In this document: positions 32,382-43,724 of the stretch, one piece after another
How positions within the stretch are numbered: position 1 is the first letter of the stretch
How the letters are laid out: every line of letters begins with the position of its first letter
Assembly (NCBI GenBank): GCA_964007475.1
Contig: OZ023275.1
Location: 21,307,829 to 21,371,828 of the forward strand
Direction: 5' to 3'
Length of the DNA stretch: 64,000 bases
Source of the DNA: Hybos culiciformis
Taxonomy: Eukaryota > Arthropoda > Insecta > Diptera > Hybotidae
Made by a program: the position numbers and the translations under genes
The notes under the pieces: generated by a model
Database searches by the model: none
What the model saw: the letters and a program-made list of their open reading frames with translations, nothing else
What the model was told of the DNA's origin: nothing

Positions 32382-33602
32382 TCATTCGCTATTTCCATCA
32401 ATTTGGATTTTGTATTCTATCGCATGATATCGTCTTACATGTTGTAGTAAATTAACTTTTTGTGCAAATGTTTTATCACAAAATTCACATTTTGAACATT
32501 TGCTCTTATCGTGAATACGCTTATGTTTACCTAAATCTGATGAATTTGTAAATTTTTTTTCACAAATGTCACAAACATAGTTTTTTTCATTTGTATGTGA
32601 ACGAATGTGAATATTAAGGGCACTCGATTGAGTATAGTTTTTAGGACATAATTTACATTGATAAGGCCGCTCTTTAGAATGAGTTCTAAGGTGTGCCCTC
32701 AAATTACCAGCTTGAACAAACGATTTACCGCATTCATCACAATGCCACGGTTTTACGTTTGCATGAAGCCTAAGATGATCAATCAGATTTGATTTACGTT
32801 GAAAAGTTTTTTGGCAAACTTGACACTGGTAATTGCAACGTTTTGGTTTGAGTTTCTTAGTTTTTCGTTTGTTATCTACTTGACGATTATGTTGTGAAGA
32901 TAATAAAAATTCAACAGCATCTATAGGTTCTTGTGAATATTTTTTGTCCTTTTGTTCCTGTTCAATAAAATCATCTATATTTTCAGATAATGATTCATCT
33001 AATAGGGGATCACATGATTTTAGAGATTCATTTTCATCCATGCAATAAAATCCGGGTTCCTGTTTTGAATTACGGGTTCTATATTGCATTCCAGCTTCAG
33101 TTTCCATTGAAGTAGGTGATCCCGACGGTAGTGACTGATGTCGCGATATTGGTGATGATGGAAGTTCATTCTCTTCCATAAACTCGTTTTCTACTTCTTC
33201 TAACTCTGAATAGGATTCAATGCTTTTTTTTATAAATTTATAACATAAAATTAAAGACTTAGAACAATTTGAACAAATTGAATATAATTTTGTAGATGAT
33301 GACTGCAAAATTGTTAAGCCAGTTACAAATTTATAAATATCAGAATTTGACATTTCAAACTCTTCGCTAATATTGTTCGAAAGGTTATCACAATTTAAAT
33401 CTTTGCAAATCACACAGATGTTAGTGGCATTATTTTCACTGTCATCTATTTTAAATTTTGATTTTTGATAAGAATTTGAAAATTTTTTCCTTAATTTATT
33501 TGGCTTTTTCTTGAGGTTAGTTATTTCATGCGACTCTTCATTCTTAAATTGTTGTTTCATTTGATTAGGATCATATTCCATTTTAGTTCTAATTGTTGTC
33601 AT
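32382..33602 (-). CDS. ZAD and five-finger C2H2 zinc-finger protein
   Basis: An intact 406-residue frame without introns. A lysine-rich N-terminus (residues 30-52) is followed by a ZAD domain with its four zinc-binding cysteines at C63, C66, C110 and C113. An acidic/serine-rich linker spans 130-235 and a basic stretch (KRKTKKLKPKR) spans 245-255. Five C2H2 fingers lie at 258-280, 286-308, 314-336, 342-364 and 370-393, the last with a five-residue H-H gap. Finger linkers are degenerate versions of TGEKP. ZAD domains dimerise, and the fingers bind DNA, so this is a nuclear DNA-binding factor, probably a transcription or chromatin regulator. A TAA lies 9 bp upstream of the chosen ATG in frame, which supports the start unless an exon is spliced on. 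The ZAD-C2H2 family is expanded in arthropods, so an orthologue cannot be named. Confidence 0.93.
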   Translation of the reverse strand: MTTIRTKMEYDPNQMKQQFKNEESHEITNLKKKPNKLRKKFSNSYQKSKFKIDDSENNATNICVICKDLNCDNLSNNISEEFEMSNSDIYKFVTGLTILQSSSTKLYSICSNCSKSLILCYKFIKKSIESYSELEEVENEFMEENELPSSPISRHQSLPSGSPTSMETEAGMQYRTRNSKQEPGFYCMDENESLKSCDPLLDESLSENIDDFIEQEQKDKKYSQEPIDAVEFLLSSQHNRQVDNKRKTKKLKPKRCNYQCQVCQKTFQRKSNLIDHLRLHANVKPWHCDECGKSFVQAGNLRAHLRTHSKERPYQCKLCPKNYTQSSALNIHIRSHTNEKNYVCDICEKKFTNSSDLGKHKRIHDKSKCSKCEFCDKTFAQKVNLLQHVRRYHAIEYKIQIDGNSE

Positions 33603-34616
33603 CTTTAATTAAAAAATTTAAAAGGCTATTCTTTTTATCAATCAAATTCCGTGGTGAAAATTTGTTATCCTTAAAATAAATAAAAATGTTAAAAGTGTTA
33701 TAAAATACATCGGAATGGAATATACATATATTTTTAAAATGAATAAATACAAAATAAGGAATTTTTTTTTGTCAAACTTATATCTGCTGATTGCTTTTTT
33801 ATACTTAATATTTCAAATTTTATAGGTATACCCATAGTAGGTTGTATATAAGTACATATGTACCCATTTTCAAATGCATCTATTTTCTTTGGTGGTAGGT
33901 GGGTAAGTAATTACATTTTAATAAAAAAATTAAAACAACTTTTAGTATCCAATACGTCATCTGATATTTTATTATCTCTAGTTGTAGCTTCCAGCTAGAC
34001 TTACAAATTTGAATATTAGTCACTTGTCTGATTAACTTTGTAGTTACATTGTTAGTAAAGGGTAAATTCACTTTTGTGGATTAAGTAAACAATTTGAAAA
34101 TATTATTTTTACGGCAATAAAAAGGTATAGAAACTTAGCGGCAGCAGTAAGTGTTGAATTGTTTTCTTTTTAGGTAGGTGTACTGTGTACATTTATTTTA
34201 AAATCTTAATTAAATTATTAAAAAAAAACAATAATTTATTTAAATGTTTTAATCTTTAAGAAATAATTATCGCTTACCCTTCTTACATTACAATTTACAT
34301 TATGTCAAAAAGATTATTTCATGTTTTTTTTTTATACCAACTAAAAAAAAAATTAATTCATTAATATTTTATCAATAATTTATTAAATTTATATTTAATT
34401 AAACAATAATAATAATAAAATAACAATTTCAGTTCTTCGCTTCACTCACATCACACCGTCCTTCCATCCAACAAATAATTTTAATTCAATCAGTTGCTGT
34501 CAAACAAAAATATCTTAATTTTTCGAAAGGAAACAACGTTACCAGATATCGAAATTAAAAACAAAATATACTATTATAAAAAAACCACAGAATTGAATTT
34601 AGAGATTGTATAGTAG
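33603..34616. other. Upstream region of the zinc-finger gene, no gene seen
   Basis: AT-rich. It should contain the promoter and 5' leader of the ZAD gene (minus strand). No core promoter motif can be chosen with confidence. Confidence 0.4.
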
Positions 34617-34619
34617 TAA

Positions 34620-35158
34620 TAACTTCGCTACACTTCAGGTTACAAACACAGAATTCCATGTTTTGCAGAAAAAAATGGGTTCGTTCTGTGTTTGTTACTT
34701 GGTTTGCCATATAAATTTTTTATTTTTTTTTTCATGGTTTGAAAGTAGGTTCGACACAAACCTAGAAATTTTACTACATAGTTTTATTGCATTTCAAAAA
34801 AAAAAAGGTATAACCTGTCAATTTGCAGAAAATTTACAGAAAAAATCATACTTTAAAAAGCTTCGATATAAAAAAAATAATAATAAATTGTAGGTTGTCA
34901 AAAAAGAAAATAAATCAAAATATTTAAAAAAAAAAATTGAATATTATTTTTATTTTGAATTTTTTTTTTAAATTAAAAAAATTCATTTTTTTTTTTTAAA
35001 TTACGAAAAAATAAAGTTTTATTTTACAAAGATTTTTTTTTTATTTTCACAAAGAATTTTTTTTTAATTTCAAACCAAACCATCTTTTATAAGTGTGTCA
35101 CCAACCTACTTTCAAACCAAGAAATTCATGGTTGCTAACCTGAAGTGTAGCGAAGTTA
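34620..35158. mobile_element. PIF/Harbinger-like MITE (539 bp, TAA target duplication)
   Basis: Inverted ends TAACTTCGCTACACTTCAGG / CCTGAAGTGTAGCGAAGTTA are perfect over about 23 bp and are flanked by TAA on both sides (34617-34619, 35159-35161). A subterminal inverted pair (GGTTTGAAAGTAGGTT / AACCTACTTTCAAACC) adds a second stem. No transposase. Confidence 0.8.
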
Positions 35159-35324
35159 TAAAAGAAAACATTTTTTTTGTGTTATAGGCTTAGTATGCTG
35201 ACACAAAAAAAGTAGTACGCTGTGGAAAAAAATGAGATTTTTCATATAAAATTTTTGCTGCTGAAAAATGTTTGAAAATTTTTTTTTTTAGTTTTTGCTT
35301 TGTAGTACGCTGATAAAAAAAAAA

Positions 35325-35714
35325 AATTGTTTACTGGGTGACAAAAAATCTATTTTGCAGCTGCTTTTTTGGAAATATTTTTCTACCCAACCCAGGAAGA
35401 TAAATGATTGCAAAAACTTGACTGACATTACAAAAAAAGTTTGTTTGATTTGTTTATTATTGGGTTAGAATAATAAAAAGTTAATAAAAATAATCAGATG
35501 CTTGTGTCAAAAACATAAATTTTGACAACTATTTGACACAAGCATCTGATTATTTTTATTAATTTTTTATTATTCTAACCCAATAATAAACAAATCAAAC
35601 AAACTTTTTTTGTAATGTCAAGTTTTTGCAATCATTTATCTTCCTGGGTTGGGTAGAAAAATATTTGCAAAAAAGCAGCTGCAAAATAGATTTTTTGTCA
35701 CCCAGTAAACAATT
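35325..35714. repeat. 390-bp near-perfect hairpin
   Basis: Left arm 35325-35511 and right arm 35532-35714 pair almost completely. The differences are a 4-bp insertion and a few mismatches, with a loop of about 20 bp. The ends are AATTGTTTACTGGGTGAC and its complement. No coding content and no clear target duplication. Transcription through it would give a long double-stranded RNA. Confidence 0.85.
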
Positions 35715-35755
35715 TTTTTGAAATTTATACTTCTTTAGCCGCGTTTGATGTTTTT
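35714..35755 (+). repeat. Helentron-like 5' end
   Basis: T-run followed by GAAATTTATACTTCTTTAGC, the same kind of start as at 1595, 2429, 3820 and 17412. It abuts the hairpin directly. A matching 3' end is not certain; the 3'-type end at 37343-37385 has the right orientation. Confidence 0.45.
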
Positions 35756-35772
35756 TGGTAGAGGGTAAAAAT

Positions 35773-36633
35773 CAGAGACTTGAACCGGAACTGAACCGAA
35801 AACCGAAAACCTGAAAAAACCGAAATTTTATGCCAAACCGTAACCGTAACCGAACCGAAATTTAGTAAAAACGAAAAACCGTAACTGAAACCGGAACGAA
35901 ATTTTTTTCGGTTTCTTTTTCGTTCTTTTAGTTTTTTTTACAAAAGAAAAAATTGTGCTTACATTTAGACATTTTTTTACATCCAAGAAAAATGTTTAAC
36001 TTATTTTTGATATATTTTAGAATCCGAAAAATGAAAATCCGCAATGTTCGTATATGTAATTATAGTGTTGTATAGTGCTGAGCTTAACTAAATTTAGATA
36101 AAGTCCCAGATAAATTTATTTCAAGTCCTTTTTGTTCTTTATTTTGTAAGTAATATTTGTATCTGAATTCATAATAGAAAGTTGTTGTGCCGCTATAATT
36201 TTGCTTTTCTTTAGGGTTTTCATGTGTGTAAGATACACAAAATGGATTTTTTCGTAAAATTAGTAAACTTTGCATGAAAAATTTTGGAGGTACAAATTAC
36301 TATTTCAAACTCCCCCTTTTACATATTTGTAAATATTACAAAATAATGTAATGTATGTATTTTGTATACTTATCATACGAAAACGCCAAAGAATCCGTCC
36401 CCGAAAATACTGAGATGACATAAAGGCAATTTATTTTATGTCGCTTTAGATTATGTTATTCTACTGCATTTTTGTCAGTTTTTAGAAAAAATAAAAAAAA
36501 TAATAGTGTAACCGTAACCGAAACCGTAACCGGAACGAAAAAAAAATACTAAACCGAAACGTAACCGGAACACAAAAAAATTTGAGGAACAAAACCAAAA
36601 CCGAACCGAAATAAATATCGGTTCAACTCTCTG
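35773..36633. mobile_element. Non-autonomous hAT element with exact 8-bp TSD
   Basis: Ends CAGAGACTTGAACCG and CGGTTCAACTCTCTG. GTAAAAAT occurs at 35765-35772 and 36634-36641. Both subterminal regions are packed with (A)ACCGAAACCGTAACCG-type repeats, which resemble transposase binding sites. 861 bp, with no transposase frame. Confidence 0.9.
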
Positions 36634-36751
36634 GTAAAAATCCATTTTCGAATAGAATTTTTCTCAGAATCGTCATCATTTTTCTCAGAAAAATAAGAAT
36701 AAGAATACTTATTTTTTTATTATATTTAAGAAACCCAAAATCATATGGACA

Positions 36752-36800
36752 ATATGGCTTAGTGGCTAGAACATCAGACTGTAAGTCTGAAGGTATTTCT
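36752..36800 (+). ncRNA. tRNA-Tyr-like head (SINE or tRNA remnant)
   Basis: TGGCTTAGTGG fits the internal A box. TCAGACTGTAAGTCTGA can form an anticodon arm with anticodon GTA (Tyr). The T arm/B box that should follow is degenerate, so this is not a working tRNA gene. It may be the 5' part of a tRNA-derived SINE. Confidence 0.35.
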
Positions 36801-36851
36801 TCGGAATTTGTTACGATCTGTTACTATAGGGGGGGGGGGGTTTAAAAACGG

Positions 36852-36889
36852 CAAAAAAAGCGTTACGTAATATGTGAACAGTCCTTCTG
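36852..36889 (-). repeat. Orphan transposon terminus, shared with 53274
   Basis: GCGTTACGTAATATGTGAAC followed by AGTCC is the reverse complement of 53276-53300. This looks like one terminal inverted repeat of a DNA transposon whose partner end was not found near either copy. Confidence 0.5.
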
Positions 36890-37167
36890 TTTTAGATTTT
36901 AAGATTTTTAAAGTAGAATAAAACTCGCACAATTTTTTATGATATTTTATTATAAGTTGCAATGTGCAGTGCGAATTTTTTCCCTTTTTTATTTCGAACG
37001 GTTGTCTTCTGTTTTAGGAAACATAATTTTCTTGCATTATACACTTAATATTGGTAATCAGGATGAATATTATTGAAAAATAAAATTTTTTTTTTAATAG
37101 GAAACAAAATTTTTTTGCATTATATAGTTAATATTGGTAATCTGGATGAATATTTTTGAAAAAAAAA

Positions 37168-37385
37168 CACACGAAGCAGTCATAGAACTGCCGACAGAAG
37201 TTTATACTTAAAGATTTGAAAACTATGAATAACAGTGGCTACAAATGATGGGCTGTACAAAATGTAAATAAAAATAAAAATCAATCCATCAGTCAAAAAG
37301 CAGTCCATTATTTGTAGCCACTGTTATTTCATAGTTTAAATCTTAAGTATAAACTTCTGTAGGCAGTTCTATGACTGCTTCGTGT
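37168..37385. repeat. 215-bp palindrome of two outward-facing Helentron-like 3' ends
   Basis: CACACGAAGCAGTCATAGAA at 37168 and its inverse ending at 37385 bracket inverted arms of about 75 bp that include CAGTGGCTACAAAT. Each end equals the 3' end of the short element at 1595-1786, so two element ends lie tail to tail. Confidence 0.65.
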
Positions 37386-37429
37386 TTTTCAACACTTAAA
37401 TTGTATGTAATCGAATGATATCCTTTCCT

Positions 37430-38560
37430 TAAACAGGTTTCCAAACCAAACCAAATTTGTGTTTTTATCCATTTCTTCTTTTTATGAATCAAATTTGAAT
37501 GAAATCGGAAGATCTTTTGCAGTCCTCCCCCGGAGATATTTCTGAGTAGGGTGCCATTCAAATTTTAAAATAGCCTATAACGGCCCCGAGACAAAGAGAC
37601 CGTGTAAATTTCGAAACGATGGGTTGAGTTGTTTAGTTTTTAATATTTTGTAGTTATTAGTAATAAAGAAATTGATTTCTATATATTCGAAGAGACCCCC
37701 TAAAAAGATGGGGCCAAATTTTTGTTACGAAATTCGTGTGTTTAATCATTTTTATGTACCAAATTTAAATGAAATCGGATAACATTTTGAAGTCCTCCCC
37801 TAGAGGAGGAGGTCAATAAATTTTTTGTTACGAATTTATGTGTAATCATTTCCTCTTTTTACGTGTCAAATTTGAATGAAATCGGACGAACTTTTGAAGT
37901 CCGCCCCCGGGGGAGGTCGTTGAGTACGAGGTCAACTAATTTTTTGTTCCGAAATTGTGTGTAATTATTTCCTCTTCTTATATACCAAATTTGAATGAAA
38001 TCAAACGAACTTTTAAAGTCCGCCCCGAAGGGAATCCCTGTGTAGGATGTCAACAAATTTTTTGTTACGAAATTTGTGTGTAATTTTACATGCCAAATTT
38101 AAATGAAATCGGAAAAACTTTTAAAGTCCGCCTTCAGGGGGATCTCTGGGTAGGAGGTCCCTGGGTAGGAGGTCAACAAATTTTTTGTTACGAAATTTGT
38201 ATGTAATCAGTTCCTCTTTTTACATACCAAATTTGAATGAAATCGGACGAACTTTTGAGGTCGCCCCCAGGGAAGGTCTCTCGGTAGGAGGTCCCTGGGT
38301 AGGAGCTCAACAAATTTTTTGTTACGAAATTTGTGTAATCAGTTCTTCTTTTTACTTACCAAATTTGAATGAAATTGTTAGAACTTTTAAAGTTCGCCCC
38401 CAGGGGAGGTCTCTGGGTAGGAGGTCCCTGAATAGGAGGTGGCTGGGTAGGAGGACAACAAAATTTGTGTGTAATCAGTTCCTCTGTTTACATACCAAAT
38501 TTGAATGAAATCGAACGAACTTTTGAAGTCCGCCCCCAGTATCACTTAGGGGTATGGAAA
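37430..38560 (-). repeat. Minisatellite of a Helitron/Helentron-like element
   Basis: About eight to nine degenerate units of roughly 110-130 bp, each with CCAAATTTGAATGAAATCGG, a GTCCGCCCCCAGG-type G/C block and AATTTTTTGTTACGAAATTTG. The same units occur in opposite orientation at 17870-18980 and in the same orientation at 63700-64000. Short frames here merely translate the repeat. Confidence 0.75.
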
Positions 38561-38682
38561 ATAGATAGTAGCCGATTCTCAGACCTACTGAATACGCATA
38601 TAAAATTTGGTAAAAATCGGTAAACCCGTTTCGGAGAATTACGGTAACTAACATTGTGACATGGAAATTTTATTTATTAGAA

Positions 38683-39005
38683 GAATTTATACGAACGAAA
38701 AATATCTTAAAAAATTTTGTTTCTTTGGACAAAAGATTAAATTTTTTTTAAAGAATCTTGTAAAAATATTTTTGTATGAAAATCCACGATAGACGTAGTC
38801 TAGATTTATTATATATCAAACACGAACACAAATTTTAGCATTCCGTTTAAAAAACGAAAATGCCTAGCACAGAGGACCGCGTGATTTTCTTGTTGGCGGG
38901 GCGTTAATTTCTGACCTCAACATCATTTTTTTATTTAATAACTGCATTATTGTGACATATATTTAATCTAAATATCTATGGTGTTCAATTCTCTTGCCTT
39001 GTTTG
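38683..39005. repeat. Dispersed repeat B, copy 1
   Basis: Matches 63112-63512 closely (AATATCTTAAAAAATTT at the start, ATCCACGATAGACGTAGTCT and AAAATGCCTAGCACAGAGG further in). Copy 2 has about 75 extra bp. It adjoins a Helitron-like minisatellite in both places, so it may be part of the same large element. Confidence 0.7.
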
Positions 39006-39030
39006 CCCCCTGCCCTGTGTGTTCACCTCA

Positions 39031-39244
39031 CAAGATTACGCGGCCTTATTTCATTTATAAAAATGAAATTAGACTCCGATAATTTTTTTTTTTGTCGGGG
39101 TCATATTTCATTTTTCAAAATGAAATAACGCCGCGAGGATTTTTGCGGTCTTATTTCATTTTTCAAACCGCAACAAAAAACCCATCGCGGCCTTATTTCA
39201 CGCGGCCTTATTTCACGCGGCCTATTTCACTGCGCCGTCGGGTG
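39031..39244. mobile_element. Palindrome family P, copy 2
   Basis: A shorter relative of 26246-26703, with GCGGCCTTATTTC units in both orientations, ending TTTCACTGCGCCG. TCACCTCA lies at 39023-39030 and 39245-39252, an 8-bp target duplication. This confirms the family moves as a unit. Confidence 0.7.
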
Positions 39245-39751
39245 TCACCTCATGTGTTTTTTTTTATGACACATATTGCTATAGTAATATGAACATGAAC
39301 AGATATATGAAAAAGTAAAACATTAGCTAATAGACGTGACCACTGATTGGATTTGAACTATATACATAGCTAAAACTGTAACTAAAATATAGTTGGAGCA
39401 GCTATCTGTTTTTTCAGTGTACTTATGCAAAGAGAATGAACAGAAGGCAACGTGTCAAAAATTACCAAAATATCATCGTTTCAATCAAGTTTTCAAAAAA
39501 GGCACCGTGTCTACTTTTAGTTTTAGTTTTAGATATAACTTTTAAACTGGTTCCTATAGCTAATTTTCCAACGATGTTTTTTTTCAGTGTGCATACCCAG
39601 AAAACAGAATGAGACATTTCGGGATGGGCATAGCAGTTTATAAACAGTTTATTAATTATAATAAATAATTATACCAAATTTGTAGATAAAGGAGTCCTCT
39701 TCGATTTGAATAGAATATTTTTTTCTTACATATTTAATGTGTATTTCTTAC

Positions 39752-41145
39752 CTCCACAATTCATATTTATTCCGTCAGTATAAGTTTCTAAATATCCACA
39801 TATAATTAACGCTTTTTTAGAAAAAATGAAATCCATTCGACTATTTGTATGAAAATCACAACTGGGCGAAATTATAACAATTTGTATACTTGGAAAATTT
39901 AAGTTAGCTACGTACAGTTCACTCATGGAAATTTTGATACGCATAGATTTCAAGTGAACTATATTCTTGCTTATCTAGTTCAGTTTTTATTCGCGTATCG
40001 TTTAATAATTCTTCTAATTCAAGATAATTTCCTTGTACGACTATTTTATTATCTTCTATTAATATTTTTAAATCAGCTAATAATGTATTAAACAGTTCAA
40101 TTAGTAAATCGAATTCAAAATCCGTTAACAATTCATTTGATCCATCAAATTGATTATAATATTTTGTTATTAAAGGATCTTCTTTAAGTTTCAAACATAT
40201 TCTTTCACATATTGGTACTGCAATCGAGTTAATAACTGATGCGGTTACACTTTTTGTCCGTCCAATTACTTCATTAATTTGTGATGCAAGTTCTGTTCTT
40301 GATACATTAAATCTTATCATTTGTTTGAACATTCTGGGAAATTCATTATGGGTTAAATAAAATGTTTCAAAAATATTTGTCCGTAGCAAAACTAAATTAT
40401 AATATCTTTCAAAATATATCATAAAGTTTTGCAACTGCTGATCATTTGAATTTTTATTAACTTTCGGCATGTTTTTGCATATTTGAGTAATTTTTTTTTT
40501 CAAAACGCGAGTACTTTCATAAAATCTATAAAAGAACAATATTCATTATTTGCTTCATTCAAGAGTTCTAAATGCGATTTAAATTCTTTAAATAAATCTT
40601 CATAATTTTTTGAGAAAACTTTCTCTTTCTTTTCAATCAATGTGAAAAACATTTTATCGTTGGCTGTATGTGAATTCGCATCTTTAGCAAAATTCCTAGC
40701 TGCATTAAATTTTCTATTCATATTTTCATCAGCAATTTTTTTTTTACTAAAATAATATTCTGCATTCGAATCAGTACTAACGTTATTATTATTCAGATCA
40801 CTGCGAGGACAATTTTTATAGGCCTTCATATCTTTTAGTTTTTCGGGAGGAACCATAAATTGCCCTTTATGAACATACACATCACCTTGTTGAAAATCAT
40901 ATATTTTATATTCTTTTTGATGTATATAAATATTTTGATCTTTATAGTACATATATGTAAACAGTATTAGTGGTTGAATCTTCGTAAAGATCTTCGTCTG
41001 CATCTATACAAAATAAATTAGATTTACTAATCGTTTCATCCACCCAAACCATGGCAGCACTTTGAGAATTATATTGATAACATTGAACATTTTCGTAAAA
41101 ACATATTAAAACTAAAATAACGAAAATGTAGTAAACTTTCGTCAT
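39752..41145 (-). pseudogene. Unrecognised secreted-protein gene, three frameshifts
   Basis: It starts MTKVYYIFVILVLICFYENV, a clear signal peptide with likely cleavage after about residue 22. The protein-like frame then shifts three times: near 40960 (into DFQQGDVYVHKGQFMVPPEK...), at the T4/A10 homopolymer near 40500 (into KKKITQICKNMPKVN...) and near 39940 (into MSELYVANLNFPSIQIVIIS). The last frame ends at a GT donor at 39751 (CGG|GTAAG), so at least one further exon is missing. About 460 residues would be encoded, mostly helical and polar. I do not recognise the family. Because neighbouring long genes are intact, a young pseudogene is more likely than sequencing error, but indel errors cannot be excluded. 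Confidence 0.6.
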
Positions 41146-41271
41146 GATTGCGATACAAATTTTTTTGTAGATTTGGAGGAATCTGAAAGTAAGAAATCAA
41201 ACATTTATGTAATATATCAAACATTTATGTATTGTACCAATAAAAACCTTTAGCACATTATCGTTTTTTAT

Positions 41272-41834
41272 GGCTCGCTTTGAATCAAAATTCTAATTTG
41301 TAACACTTCTTTATTTAAACTCATTGGTCGATAAGTTAAATCTAATTTAAATCTTCCAAAAATTTCTCGATATATATTGTTATATACTTTGAAAAGGACG
41401 TAACTGATCGGCCAATTTTGGGATAAATTAAATAGAATAGAACTTATCTTAAATCGGCCATTGAGTTAAGTATCGAAGTGTTTGTCACAAATAAAAAACA
41501 CGTACTGCTTCAACTTCACACCCATATTTCGTAAAAATTCCCAGATGTGATAGAACGAGCTTCGGAGATTCGTTTTCAATTCGCACCTCGAGAATGTGGA
41601 ATGCTCTCCTATTAAAGTTGTTCCCGACAGCTGGTGGACGCTTAATTTACGACTTGCGACGTTTTAAGAAAAGTGTAAATGATTACCTACTAGCTGTCCC
41701 ACTTTTTAATCCCGTCTAAACTTCCTGTCCTCATTACCAAATCCATACTTCATTAGTATAAAAGGTATCCCACCTAGTGATTTGGTAACTTTAATAAAAA
41801 AAAAAAATAAGAATTTAGATTCAAAGCGAGCGAT
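41272..41834. mobile_element. Small TIR element carrying a LINE tail
   Basis: GCTCGCTTTGAATCAAAATTCT at 41272 and AGAATTTAGATTCAAAGCGAGC ending near 41833 are inverted repeats. Without the LINE fragment the element would be about 250 bp. Its interior phrase CGGCCAATTTTGGGATAAAT resembles TGGCCAATTTTCGGACGAAT at about 42006, so a related element may follow. Confidence 0.6.
41497..41807 (+). pseudogene. Severely 5'-truncated LINE copy (FADDSN family 3' end)
   Basis: Nearly identical to 11309-11611 of the larger LINE, with only a few substitutions. It ends in the same AACTTTAATAAAAA tail and poly(A). Flanking AAATAA may be the target duplication. The close match implies both insertions are recent. 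Confidence 0.88.
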
Positions 41835-43724
41835 TAAAAAAATATGGGACGACGACGATAATATTCGTTCATGGTTTTGGGGATGAGATATATAATTTTA
41901 AAACGTGTTAAGTCATCCGAAAAATTGGCATTTAAGTAACATTTTTATCCAAGCACATAACTTATCACCGATGGACTTATGTGCATTGAGAACGATATAA
42001 GTCATTGGCCAATTTTCGGACGAATTAAAATGGTTATAACTCATCGAAAATCGACGGATGAGATAAGTGCAAATGAGTTATGTCAATGCGTCGTTGAGAG
42101 CCCCTTACTGCGAAAACCGAAATGATAGAATTTCAACTTGTAGACGAAATTAAAATTAAAGAGATTACGCATATTTTGGCATTTAATGGCGGACGGGCGG
42201 ACATTTAATGAAAACATATGGCATATAGTTCGTTTTTTTAATTTTTAGACCAAAAATTAAAAAACGGACTACATTAAATGTCCGTCACTTTTGAGTCAGC
42301 TAATCTTTTTTATTCTGTGAATGCATGGGTAATCTCATTCACTTTTACTTCTTCCAAGTTGGGATTCTATCATTTCGGAGTTATAGATTGTCATCCAGGC
42401 AAGGGTCTAAATTTTATTATTATTTTCATACAAAATTTTCAAAATTTTGAAATTTTATAAAAGTTTAAATTGGTTCTAACCATTGATATAAGAGTAGAAA
42501 GGACACCACATGATTTAAAATTTTTGAAGCATCTTTTTTATTTTACGATATCCAGTGTCGTAGATTTTTCTATAAAAAAGTAATATTTCAAGAGGCTCGT
42601 TGGGGCTCGCTTTTAAAATTTAAAAGATTATATAGGTGATGGTAAAAGAAAATAGCACTTTTCGTTAATATCATTTATAGCATATGTAAAAATAGATGGC
42701 GAACATTAATAAATTTTTTATTTTCAATTATTTCTGATGAAAAAATTATGCATGGAAATATTTTACCTGTAGAATCTCTGCACAATGATATTCCGCAGAT
42801 GTTGGAACTTTTTCTATCTATTTTTATTAATTACTTAATTAATTATAACTTAAATAAAATTTCAATTCGTAAATTTTCATACAAATTTCAAGAAAATAAA
42901 AATTTTATATGTTTTCCTAAAAATAAAATATACATATCTTATAACAAATAAAAAATCTGTAACAAAAAAAAATAAAAAAAAAAAAAAAATTCTATAGAAA
43001 AATATTTTTTTGAGAGAAAAAAAGGTGCTTCAAAAAATTTGTATGGGAATATATTGACATGTTCTCTCTGTTCTAACGAAAATTAGTATATTTGTTTATA
43101 AATGTCGATTCGAGGAACTTAAAAAAAAGGTTACAACCTAAGGATGTCTGGACTTCAATAAAATTTGTCATATTTGTGTATCGTATATGGTTTTAATGGA
43201 TTCCGATGAAATTAACTGTACAGACGTCGATTGGTTGAACTTAAAAAAAAATGAATGGAATGATTCGGAAAAGGGTCTGGATTACAAGAATTTGGACTGG
43301 CTAACAAGGTGCCGAATTTCGCGTTTTATTATTAAATTCAATATTTAAGTTAAATGAATTTTTGGTGGAACAATGTAATTTTTTCTTTTTTTTAATTTCC
43401 TCGTTTGATTAGCATTTAAATGACATTAAGTACTGAGTTCTGAGCAGACAGATGAAGATTAAAATAAACAATTTTAGCAAATAGTTACGTTTAACTTTAA
43501 ATTACCTTCATTTTTTATTTCTCCTTTAGTTTAGTTTTTTTGTAAATTCGATATGAATAATTCAGATAAATTTTTAGAGCTGACTTATATAAAGTACAAG
43601 CTTAACTTTGACTTTGAAATTAAAACTTTCTGTTTTACCTTTTTGTATAAAATTTTAAGTAAATATGCATGTGTTTAATTTTTAATGTTACTATTTACTT
43701 ATATTTTAAGTTATTTCAGATTAA
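41835..43724. other. No gene; short repeat pieces
   Basis: Contains a possible second copy of the 41272-type interior (about 41890-42110), and an inverted pair GGACATTTAATG / CATTAAATGTCC at about 42192 and 42263. GTCGATTCGAGGAACTTAAA at about 43104 is repeated loosely at 43230 and 14948. No coding gene seen. Confidence 0.4.

Noticed and set aside
37343..38508. Open frames with repeated IPNLNEIGRTF-like phrases
   Set aside because: They follow the minisatellite unit and not a protein family.
37430..38560. CRISPR array
   Set aside because: Units are long, degenerate and without unique spacers of constant size, in animal DNA next to transposon ends.
39726..41145. Programmed frameshifting or three separate genes
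   Set aside because: The three shifts lie at ordinary positions without a recognisable slippery site plus structure, and the pieces read as one continuous protein. Pseudogene or indel error is simpler.
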